Assembly (NCBI GenBank): GCA_910588335.1
Contig: CAJUQV010000022.1
Coordinates: 1 to 58,101, forward strand
Reading direction: 5' to 3'
Length of the DNA: 58,101 nt
DNA from: an uncultured Ruminiclostridium sp.
GTDB lineage: Bacteria > Bacillota > Clostridia > Oscillospirales > Ruminococcaceae
Position numbers and translations under genes: made by a program
The notes under the pieces: generated by a model
Databases searched by the model: none
The model's input: only the letters and a program-made list of their open reading frames with translations
Told to the model about the DNA's origin: nothing
Shown here: in pieces, positions 7,615-15,300 of the stretch
Numbering within the stretch: the stretch's first letter is position 1
How the letters are laid out: the number at the start of each line of letters is the position of its first letter

Positions 7615-10600
7615 GTGAAATTAAAATTCAAAAATCAAGACTTCCAGACCGAAGCGGTAAACGCCGCCGCCGATTTGTTTTCGGGTCAGGAAAAGACTCA
7701 CGGCACTTTTTCGGTGATTGAAGAAAAGCAGTTATCGCTGATGAACGACTTTGGAATCGGGAACGCATTGTACATAGACGAAAAAACAATCGCCGAAAAT
7801 ATGCACAATATTCAGAAACGAAACAAACTGCCTATGACAAAGAACGCTTCAGATATGCAGTTTTGTATCGAGATGGAAACGGGCACGGGTAAAACCTATG
7901 TTTATACCAAAACAATATTTGAGCTGAACCGCAGATACGGTTTTACAAAATTTATTATCGTTGTGCCGTCCGTTGCGATACGCGAAGGCGTATACAAATC
8001 CCTTGAAATAACCGCGGAGTATTTCGGCTTGCGGTACGACAATGTTCCGTGCCGCTTTTTTATCTATAATTCCGCAAGGCTGTCCGATGTAAGGCAGTTT
8101 GCTTCAAGCGCAAATATTGAGATTATGATTATCAATATCGACGCATTCAAAAAAGCCGAAAATATCATAAATCAGGCGCAGGACAAGCTGAACGGCGAAA
8201 CCGCCATGCGGTATATACGGGACACCCGCCCCATCGTCATTATAGACGAGCCGCAAAGCGTGGACAATACCCCAAAAGCCAAAGAGGCAATCTCTTCCTT
8301 GAATCCCTTGTGCGTTCTCCGCTATTCGGCAACGCACAGAGAAAAAATAAACCTGCTGTACAGACTGACTCCCGTTGACGCATACCGAATGGGGCTTGTC
8401 AAACAGATTTCCGTTTCCTCCAATCAGGCGTCGGGCGGGTTTAATCAGCCGTATGTGAAGCTTCTTTCTGTTTCCAATGACAAGGGTTTTCGGGCGAAGC
8501 TTGAAATTGACGTTAAAGACAAAAAAGGAACCGTTTCACGAAAGACGGTTACCGTAAAGCCCGGTGATGAACTGTTTCTGCTTTCGGGAGAGCGTGAGCT
8601 TTACGAGGGGTATTCCGTTGCGGGAATAGACTGTACTCCGAATTATGAGCATATTGAGTTTGGCAATACCGAGGAAGCGGCGTTGGGAAAGGCTATCGGA
8701 GACGTGGACGAAAATATTGTCAAACGGGCGCAAATAAAGCGAACTATTGAGTTTCATCTGGATAAGGAGCTGAGATATACCGATAAGGGAATCAAGGTGC
8801 TGTCGCTGTTTTTTATTGATAAGGTGGATAAATACCGTCATGAGGACGGAACACAGGGCATTTACGCGAAAATGTTTGAGGAATGCTATACGGAGCTTAT
8901 ATCAAAGCCGAAATACAAGCCGATAAGAGAACGTTTTTCCTCCGACATTTCAAAAATACACAACGGATATTTTTCACAGGATAAAAAAGGGCGCTTAAAG
9001 GACACAAAGGGCGATACGCAGGCGGACGACGATACTTACAACACCATTATGCGCGATAAGGAATGGCTTTTAAGCTTCGGGTGCCCTCTTCGTTTTATTT
9101 TCTCACATTCCGCCTTAAAAGAGGGCTGGGACAATCCGAACGTGTTTCAGGTATGCACTCTTATTGATCAGAAATCCGCGTTCACCTGCCGCCAGAAGGT
9201 GGGGCGCGGTCTGCGCCTTTGCGTAGACCAAAACGGCGAACGTATCGAAGATAAGAATATAAATATACTGCACGTTATGGCTAACGAAAGCTTTTCCGAA
9301 TTTGCCGATACTCTTCAAAAGGAAATTGAAGACGAAACGGGCGTTAAATTCGGCGTGCTTCAGCTTAACCTGTTTGCGGGAATGGTATACGAGGATAAGC
9401 GCGAGGTTGAGCGTACGGTAACGGAGGAGCAGGCTAAGCGGCTTATCGACGCGGCGGCGGTAATTGCTCCCATAATCGAAAATAAGCCCACGGCAGCGAA
9501 TTTGCGCAAGGTTATCGAGGAAAACAGGGAGCAATTTTCCGAAGAGCTTAAGCCAATGCTTCCCAACGTTAAAGCGGCTTTGGAACAAAGCGGCAGCGAT
9601 GAAACCGTAACATCGGAAAAGCTGACGTGTGTTTCTTATACCGAAACGGTAACCGAGGAAAAAGAGGTTACCTATGAAGAAGCCGAAGAGCTTATGGCGC
9701 ACTTTGAGAAAAAGGGCTATATTACGGGGTCGGGAAAATTAAAGGATACCATGAAAAACGCGCTCAAAACAGGTACGCTTGATTTGCCGAAAAAATATGA
9801 AGCGGCAAGAAGCCGATTTGAGGCAATCATCAAAACCTCCGACAGAAAGCCGCCTTTGCGTGACGCTTCAAAGGACGTTACGGTGCGCATTAACAAGCAG
9901 GTTATGGTTTCGGAAGAATTTACGGAGCTGTGGAACAAAATAAAGCAGAAAACGGCTTATCGGGTTTCGATTGATACAAAAAAACTGATTGAAAACTCCG
10001 TCAAGGAGCTGAGGGATATGCCGGTTATTCCCAAGACAAGACTTGTTCTTCAAACGGCGGATATTCACATCGAAAACGCGGGAATATCGCATATCGAAAG
10101 AGAAATGCGGACAACGGATATTGAAAATTCTTACCGGGAATTGCCCGATATAATTACCGCCATAAGCGACGCCGCCCTTCTCACGCCGTCCACGGTAAAC
10201 GAAATTTTAGTGCAAAGCGGACGGCTGGGAGATTTTCTGAACAATCCCGAAGCTTTTCTGGAAAAGGCTGCGGAGATTATCAACAAGAATCGCCATTCGC
10301 TTGCGATTGACGGAATCGGTTATATTAAACTGGACGGCGAGGAATATTATGTTCAGGAAATATTTGATACCGAAGAACTCATAGCAAATCTTGACCGAAA
10401 CGCCGTAAAGGTTGAACACAGCGTATACGACTATGTTGTTTATGACAGCAGCACCGTTGAACGCCCCTTTGCAGTTGCCCTTGACAATAATCCAGATGTA
10501 AAGATGTTCTTTAAAATACCCGATCGTTTTAAAATCGACACGCCGATAGGAACATATAATCCCGACTGGGCCGTGTATATGACAAAGAACGGAGAGGAGA

Positions 10601-10764
10601 AGCTTTACTTTATATTGGAAACAAAGGGCAGCACGGATTTTTATGATTTGCGGACTAAAGAACAGTTTAAAATACACTGCGGCAAGCAGCATTTTAAGGC
10701 GCTTGACAATGGGATTGAGATGCGGGTTGCGAGGGATTGGACAGAGTTTAATACCAATCTTTAA
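7615..10764 (+). CDS. Type III restriction endonuclease subunit (Res)
   Basis: A 1049-residue protein with a superfamily 2 helicase core: P-loop METGTGKT (88-95), Walker B DEPQ (211-214), LRYSATH, and motif VI VGRGLRL. A C-terminal PD-(D/E)XK nuclease reads NPDWAVYM ... FILETKGS (about 980-1003). This is the normal length and order for type III Res, which uses ATP to communicate along DNA and cuts to one side of a site recognised by Mod. It starts at GTG 7615 with GGGAG upstream. Although it belongs with mod, it is cut off from it by the antisense toxin-antitoxin pair and probably needs its own promoter, which I could not define. Confidence 0.93.
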   Translation: MKLKFKNQDFQTEAVNAAADLFSGQEKTHGTFSVIEEKQLSLMNDFGIGNALYIDEKTIAENMHNIQKRNKLPMTKNASDMQFCIEMETGTGKTYVYTKTIFELNRRYGFTKFIIVVPSVAIREGVYKSLEITAEYFGLRYDNVPCRFFIYNSARLSDVRQFASSANIEIMIINIDAFKKAENIINQAQDKLNGETAMRYIRDTRPIVIIDEPQSVDNTPKAKEAISSLNPLCVLRYSATHREKINLLYRLTPVDAYRMGLVKQISVSSNQASGGFNQPYVKLLSVSNDKGFRAKLEIDVKDKKGTVSRKTVTVKPGDELFLLSGERELYEGYSVAGIDCTPNYEHIEFGNTEEAALGKAIGDVDENIVKRAQIKRTIEFHLDKELRYTDKGIKVLSLFFIDKVDKYRHEDGTQGIYAKMFEECYTELISKPKYKPIRERFSSDISKIHNGYFSQDKKGRLKDTKGDTQADDDTYNTIMRDKEWLLSFGCPLRFIFSHSALKEGWDNPNVFQVCTLIDQKSAFTCRQKVGRGLRLCVDQNGERIEDKNINILHVMANESFSEFADTLQKEIEDETGVKFGVLQLNLFAGMVYEDKREVERTVTEEQAKRLIDAAAVIAPIIENKPTAANLRKVIEENREQFSEELKPMLPNVKAALEQSGSDETVTSEKLTCVSYTETVTEEKEVTYEEAEELMAHFEKKGYITGSGKLKDTMKNALKTGTLDLPKKYEAARSRFEAIIKTSDRKPPLRDASKDVTVRINKQVMVSEEFTELWNKIKQKTAYRVSIDTKKLIENSVKELRDMPVIPKTRLVLQTADIHIENAGISHIEREMRTTDIENSYRELPDIITAISDAALLTPSTVNEILVQSGRLGDFLNNPEAFLEKAAEIINKNRHSLAIDGIGYIKLDGEEYYVQEIFDTEELIANLDRNAVKVEHSVYDYVVYDSSTVERPFAVALDNNPDVKMFFKIPDRFKIDTPIGTYNPDWAVYMTKNGEEKLYFILETKGSTDFYDLRTKEQFKIHCGKQHFKALDNGIEMRVARDWTEFNTNL

Positions 10765-10789
10765 TCAAATCTATATATAGCCTATAAGT

Positions 10790-10825
10790 AAATGCCGCAC
10801 CCGATTGGTGCGGCATTTACTTTTT
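10790..10825 (+). terminator. Rho-independent terminator after res
   Basis: Perfect 12-bp stem AAATGCCGCACC / GGTGCGGCATTT with a 5-base loop, followed by ACTTTTT. It ends the defence island transcript. Confidence 0.88.
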
Positions 10826-10875
10826 AAATCAGTTTCAACAGATATAGCCGAAACAAAATCAATTACTTTAGAGTG

Positions 10876-11559
10876 TTAATGTACAGCAAATATTTTTTTA
10901 CACTCTGCTTCCCTCTCCAATTCCTTGAACACCCCCGTAAAATCCTCAATCACCATATCCGCCGACCCAAAAATCCCGGAATCGTCAGCTTTCCCTTTTT
11001 CCGCAACAGCCGCCACGGTAAACCCCGCTTTTTTCGCCGTTTTTATCGCTTGGGGAGTATCCTCAAAAACAATGCAGTCCTTTATCTCTTTCCCTAACAT
11101 TTCCGCCGCCCGTAAAAAAATTTCGGGGCTGTCCTTCCCTCTTTCCGCATTCTCCGCGTCGGAAAAAGCGTCAAAATATCCCAATATACCATTGCGTTCA
11201 AGCGCGAGACGATATAGACGGCGGCTGCTTGTAGTTGCGGCCGCAACAGGTATGCCAAGCCCGTGAAGCAGTTCCAGAAGTTCTTTTGCAAAGGGCTTTA
11301 GCCCCACCCTGCATTTAAACTCGTATTCCGCCATATCAAGCCATTCCCTCATGATATCGGAGGGCTTCTCGTTTAATCCGTAAAGCTCTACCGTATATTC
11401 GGCGGCAAGCTCCAGCTTCATATGGGAAATAGCCTTTCCGTACTTCTCGCTGAACGGCAGCCCCCTTTTTCCCAGAAATTCAACGTCCACATTGTGCCAG
11501 ACCCCCATTGAATCCAATACGGTGCCGTCAAGATCAAAAATATATCCCTTATATATCAT
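10876..11559 (-). CDS. HAD-superfamily phosphatase (beta-phosphoglucomutase-like)
   Basis: A 227-residue HAD subfamily IA hydrolase. The nucleophile motif FDLDGTVLDS is at 8-17, the second motif AAATTSS near 106-112, the lysine motif in GKDSPEIF, and the acidic motif VFEDTPQAI near 168. A helical cap domain follows motif I. Substrates are small phosphate esters; the sequence does not settle which. Its start overlaps the end of thiN by 11 bases, so the two form an operon. Confidence 0.85.
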   Translation of the reverse strand: MIYKGYIFDLDGTVLDSMGVWHNVDVEFLGKRGLPFSEKYGKAISHMKLELAAEYTVELYGLNEKPSDIMREWLDMAEYEFKCRVGLKPFAKELLELLHGLGIPVAAATTSSRRLYRLALERNGILGYFDAFSDAENAERGKDSPEIFLRAAEMLGKEIKDCIVFEDTPQAIKTAKKAGFTVAAVAEKGKADDSGIFGSADMVIEDFTGVFKELEREAECKKIFAVH

Positions 11560-12193
11560 TGTTTAATTTCACCTCTTCCGGAAAAATAACGAAAATCGTC
11601 CCTTTATCTACGTTTATACGGCTTTTTTTGCCGATAAAGGAATTGCTGACCCCTATGGGAAAATCGTTGCGTATCTCGGCGTTGTCAAGGGAATATTTAA
11701 GCCCCGTTTCGCTTACCCCCTTTGCCGTATCCCCGGCCGAAAAAACGGAAACAGTGCCCGAAGCGTCTTCGGAAAAGCTTATCGCGCCGTTTGTCACCGC
11801 TGTGGCAACGTATCCGTTGCCGTAGAGAAAGCCGCGCTTATTTTGCACGGAAAGAAAAACAAGACACTGCATATTGGCGAAGGTATGGTCAAATCTTCCT
11901 CCCGTTCCTCCGAAAATATGAAATTCCTCGCAATTTTCACTCAGCCCGTACCGTATGGCCGCTAAAGTGTCCGTGTCGTCTTTTTCTATGGGCAGGCACA
12001 CAAGGAAGCAGTTTTCGGGCTTTTCTCCCAACGAATCAAAGTCCCCTATTACCACATCGGGCTTTATGCCAAGGTTAAGACAGTGTCTGTATCCGCCGTC
12101 CGCCGCTATTACAAGAACGTCATGATTTGCGGACGCAATTTTTTCGGGTTCTCCGAAAAGTTCTCCCGCGCTGATTATAATACATTTTTTCAT
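11549..12193 (-). CDS. thiN: Thiamine pyrophosphokinase
   Basis: A 214-residue enzyme that makes thiamine diphosphate from thiamine and ATP. Family motifs are visible: AADGGYRHCL near 30-39, VIGDFDSLG near 48-56, EKDDTDTLAA near 69-78 and GGTGGRFDHTFAN near 95-107. In many Firmicutes thiN ends the rsgA-rpe cluster; here it is detached and paired with a HAD phosphatase, while the rsgA cluster lies at 36901 and beyond. No TPP riboswitch is recognisable upstream; the upstream space is filled by the repeat element at 12220-12381. Confidence 0.92.
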   Translation of the reverse strand: MKKCIIISAGELFGEPEKIASANHDVLVIAADGGYRHCLNLGIKPDVVIGDFDSLGEKPENCFLVCLPIEKDDTDTLAAIRYGLSENCEEFHIFGGTGGRFDHTFANMQCLVFLSVQNKRGFLYGNGYVATAVTNGAISFSEDASGTVSVFSAGDTAKGVSETGLKYSLDNAEIRNDFPIGVSNSFIGKKSRINVDKGTIFVIFPEEVKLNNDI

Positions 12194-12219
12194 AGGTCTT
12201 TTCCTTGAGGTTTTATTTT

Positions 12220-12381
12220 AGAACCTGTCTTCACAAGATTTGTGCGTGGATTTTCGAGCAAATTTTGTCGAGGACAAGGCAAAATTCCGCAGGCTTGCTA
12301 TCGCAAGTCAAGGAATTTTAACGCGGTCATCGACAAAATTTGCCGAAAAGACGCGTGCAATATCTTGCGAAGACAGGTTCT
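12220..12381. repeat. Long palindromic element E1 (162 bp)
   Basis: Outer arms AGAACCTGTCTTC and GAAGACAGGTTCT, continuing inwards as imperfect inverted repeats for about 55 bases each side. The inner arms contain GGATTTTCGAGCAAATTTTG and CAAAATTTGCCGAAAAGACG. That inner core recurs in 34612-34716 and 40965-41036, which have different outer arms. It has no coding capacity. With the terminator at 12523 it fills the gap between thiN and the hydrogenase operon. Confidence 0.85.
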
Positions 12382-12522
12382 TATATAATATTATACATTA
12401 TCTTACATGAAATTGCAAGAAAAAGCGCGACAATTCAAGAAAATATTGCAAAATTCAGCTCGTATCGGGGCTGGTATAAAATCAAAAAGCTGCGATCTCT
12501 TTTAAGTCCGAAATCACAGCTT

Positions 12523-12560
12523 AAAAAAGCAGCCGGAATTGCGAAACAATTCCGGCTGCG
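12523..12560 (-). terminator. Terminator of the hydrogenase operon
   Basis: Perfect 13-bp stem GCAGCCGGAATTG / CAATTCCGGCTGC (12529-12559) with a 5-base loop. Read on the minus strand it is followed by TTTTTT. It lies 21 bases past the end of the hydrogenase gene. Confidence 0.88.
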
Positions 12561-12580
12561 GTTATAATGGGTTTTTAGTA

Positions 12581-14011
12581 CTATTCCTGAATATAGATGG
12601 ATATTGCGTCCTTTATGGACTTTTCAAACGCTTCCTTGCCGTACTTATCCACCTCGCTCTTGTTTTTCTCTCCGTGGGTAAGACAGCCCGCTCCTCCGAT
12701 ACAGCCGCCCTTGCATGCCATACCTTCAATAAAGTTATTGGGCAGAACGTTCTTTGAAGCTTTAAGCAAAGCCATTTTGCATTCCTCTATACCGTCGCAG
12801 GCTATAGCGTTCAGCTTGAAATCGGTAGGCTCCTGTTCCTTTATAGCCTCCGCTACGGCGTCCGCAAGTCCTCCGCTTCTGGCGAATATTCTTCCGTAAT
12901 AGGAAGCGTTGTCCAGAACGTCCTCTTCAAGACCCTCAAGCTCTATATCTCTTCCGTCAAACAGCGCCTGAAGCTCCTCAAATGTGATTACGCTGTCTAT
13001 GTAGGGCTTTACGGTCTCTTTCTGAAATTCCGCTTTTTTGGCGGTACAGGGTCCCATAAACACTATCTTGCAGTCGGGGTCGTGTTCCTTTATATACTTG
13101 GCTATCTCCGCCATTGGAGAAAGGTTGTGAGAAATGTTGTCTTTAAGCTGCGGGAACTGAGTCTCCACGTATTTCACGAAAGCGGGGCAGCATGAGCTTG
13201 TCAAAAATCCCTTTTCCTTAAGCTCCTTAGCCTCCTTGTATGCCACCAGATCCGCGCCCAAAGCCGCTTCTATCACGTGATGGAAGCCCAGCTTCTTTAT
13301 TCCCGTAATAACCTGACCCAGCTTGGCATAGCTGAACTGGCTGGAAATAGAGGGAGCGACAACGGCGTAGGTTTTGTATTTGGTGTTGTTTTCGCTCTTC
13401 TTAATAATATCCACAACGTCCAGTATAAAGCTTTTTTCGGAAATAGCGCCGAAGGGACACATATAAACGCAGGCTCCGCAGGAAATGCACTTATCGTAAT
13501 TTATGGAAGCGCACTTATCATCATTCATGGAAATTGCGCCTATCTTGCACGCCTTTTCGCAGGGACGCTTATTGTTTATAATGGCGCTGTAAGGACAAAC
13601 GGCGGCGCAGCGTCCGCACTCAACGCACTTATCCTTGTCAATATGAGCCTTTTGTTGACGGTCGAAGTAAATGGCGCCCTTGGGGCACGCTTCCTCACAG
13701 CGGTGAGCGATACATCCGCGGCAGTTGTCGGTAACGGTGTGTCCGCTTACGGAGCATTCGTCGCACGCTATGTCTATTACCTCGATAACGTTGGGGTTTG
13801 ACTTGTCCCCGCCGATAGCAAGCTTTATTCTTTCGCCTACAATCGCTCTTTCCTTATAGATACAGCATCTCATGGTAGGCTCTTTGCCCTGTACGATAAG
13901 CTTGGGGATATCATGATACCAGTAAAGCTCCCTGTCCTCGAAGGCGTATCTTGCCACCTCGCGGAGTACCCTGTACTTAAGGTCTTGTACCTTTGTATCG
14001 AATTTTCTCAT
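12581..14011 (-). CDS. hydA2: [FeFe] hydrogenase, HydA2-like (group B type)
   Basis: A 476-residue cytoplasmic iron-only hydrogenase, reducing protons with ferredoxin or the reverse. The N-terminal half carries several CxxCxxCxxxC clusters for [4Fe-4S] groups (for example CVECGRCAAVCP, CISCGACVYMCP). The catalytic H-cluster domain has TSSCCPAFVKYVE, MGPCTAKKAE and EGMACKGGCIGG, matching the three family motifs in the form seen in group B enzymes. There is no NADH-binding module. It is last in an operon with a 2Fe-2S protein, a sensory hydrogenase and a phosphatase. The symbol follows R. albus usage and is a family-level guess. Confidence 0.88.
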   Translation of the reverse strand: MRKFDTKVQDLKYRVLREVARYAFEDRELYWYHDIPKLIVQGKEPTMRCCIYKERAIVGERIKLAIGGDKSNPNVIEVIDIACDECSVSGHTVTDNCRGCIAHRCEEACPKGAIYFDRQQKAHIDKDKCVECGRCAAVCPYSAIINNKRPCEKACKIGAISMNDDKCASINYDKCISCGACVYMCPFGAISEKSFILDVVDIIKKSENNTKYKTYAVVAPSISSQFSYAKLGQVITGIKKLGFHHVIEAALGADLVAYKEAKELKEKGFLTSSCCPAFVKYVETQFPQLKDNISHNLSPMAEIAKYIKEHDPDCKIVFMGPCTAKKAEFQKETVKPYIDSVITFEELQALFDGRDIELEGLEEDVLDNASYYGRIFARSGGLADAVAEAIKEQEPTDFKLNAIACDGIEECKMALLKASKNVLPNNFIEGMACKGGCIGGAGCLTHGEKNKSEVDKYGKEAFEKSIKDAISIYIQE

Positions 14012-14050
14012 TATAACGGTTCTTTCCTTTCATTAAAAACGCTTGCCATA

Positions 14051-14119
14051 TTAAGGCAATACCGCGCAATGACCGCCTGACGGCGCAATCCACACAATCA
14101 TTGTGCGGTGTTGCCTTAA
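14051..14119 (+). mobile_element. MITE copy 2, internally deleted (69 bp)
   Basis: It starts TTAAGGCAATACCGC and ends GCGGTGTTGCCTTAA. Compared with the reverse complement of the full copy at 53692-53871, it keeps both ends and lacks the middle; the junction is at CTGACGGC, which occurs twice in the full copy, flanking the missing part. Its last TTAA contains the stop codon of the phosphatase gene (14116-14118, minus strand). Confidence 0.88.
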
Positions 14120-15288
14120 AAATAGCTGACCTTTATTTTTTTGCCCATTGACTTTAATGCTTCGGAAAGCTGTTCCACCAATCTCATCTTGATGTTGAAG
14201 CCTATGGGAAGGTCGGGGTTCTGATGAGCCGGATTTGTAGCCCTGCCCACAAAGAAGTTTATATCCGTGGCCTCTTCGAACAGCATTCGGGCTATCGCCG
14301 AGGCGCCATCTAATCCGTAGCTCCAGTCGTTGAATTTTTCATTGTCGGCAAGATAACTCTGGGCATAAACAACCACTCTGTTGATTGTAATTACTCCCTC
14401 GGTAACCAAATCCACTCCGTCTATGGTGGCGGTAGGAGGAATCTCCGGATCAAGATAGTCAAGGCTGGGCAAAACGGGCTTGCCCAGATACTGTCCCGCA
14501 AGAGAAGACGTGGTGCCGCCGCATACTATATGTTTTCCCTGCTTGGAGAAAAACAACGACATCATTTTCATAACGTCTTTAGGATCGGAGGGGGGACCTA
14601 TCATGAGATTTACGGGCTGTCTTTTCCGTATTTTTACCGAACACACTGTGGTGTCGTCACCCGGTTTATAGCCGTAAAGCTTGTTGCATTCGTCCAAAAG
14701 CACCGTGGTAAACGCCTTGGCGGTATAATCGGGACTGTAGTTTTTTTCCATATATTCTATGATATTGTCCCTCTGCCAACCGTAGTTAAGCGCCATTCCC
14801 ACTCCCGCATGTACGCAGCCGTCGCTCATAAGTATAAACACGTCGTTTTCCTGAAGCTTTATTTTCGCACGGTAGATGGTTTTTCCGCCTACGTCGAAGG
14901 AACTTTGAGGGTAAACGAAGTTTTTGCCGTCGCGAAGCAGTATTACATGGGGATTGTCGTATTGAATTATTTCCGCTTCCTCGCTGCCGTAAATTTTAAG
15001 GATAGTAAAGGTGGAATATGCCACCCCTCTCACCTTACATACGGGAAGGGTTGAAGCTATGGTATTGACGCATTCTTCAACAGGCATTGACTGTGCCATC
15101 ATAGTAGAAATTATCTTTGATGTAAGAGTGGACAAAATGCAGGCCTTTACGCCGCTTCCCAATCCGTCCGCCAGTACCACTATCTCCGTGTCGTCGTCGG
15201 GCTTTACAATGCTGACCTGATCGCCGCAAAGCTGTTCGTTCACGTGATTTAAGCTGTAATAACCGATATCGGTGCATAAATCGTTCAT
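14116..15288 (-). CDS. SpoIIE-type PP2C serine phosphatase of the hydrogenase operon
   Basis: A 390-residue protein. Residues about 10-225 are a PP2C/SpoIIE phosphatase domain: VVLADGLGSGVKA supplies the metal-binding aspartate, ILMSDGCVHAGVG and GDDTTVCSVKI the later acidic motifs. Residues about 226-390 are a second domain I cannot name (from LMIGPPSDPKDV to the end). Phosphatases of this kind are known beside group C [FeFe] hydrogenases, where they are thought to pass on a hydrogen signal. It sits 12 bases after hydS. The TAA stop lies within the end of the short MITE, so insertion may have set the present C-terminus. Confidence 0.82.
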   Translation of the reverse strand: MNDLCTDIGYYSLNHVNEQLCGDQVSIVKPDDDTEIVVLADGLGSGVKACILSTLTSKIISTMMAQSMPVEECVNTIASTLPVCKVRGVAYSTFTILKIYGSEEAEIIQYDNPHVILLRDGKNFVYPQSSFDVGGKTIYRAKIKLQENDVFILMSDGCVHAGVGMALNYGWQRDNIIEYMEKNYSPDYTAKAFTTVLLDECNKLYGYKPGDDTTVCSVKIRKRQPVNLMIGPPSDPKDVMKMMSLFFSKQGKHIVCGGTTSSLAGQYLGKPVLPSLDYLDPEIPPTATIDGVDLVTEGVITINRVVVYAQSYLADNEKFNDWSYGLDGASAIARMLFEEATDINFFVGRATNPAHQNPDLPIGFNIKMRLVEQLSEALKSMGKKIKVSYF

Positions 15289-15300
15289 TCCGACACCCCC

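Noticed and set aside
1133..10764. DISARM or BREX system
   Set aside because: A helicase and methyltransferase are present, but there is no PglZ, BrxC/L, DUF1998 or PLD-type protein; mod and res are clearly type III.
12194..12580. TPP riboswitch or small RNA between thiN and the hydrogenase operon
   Set aside because: The space is filled by a palindromic repeat element and a plain terminator; no TPP core was recognised.
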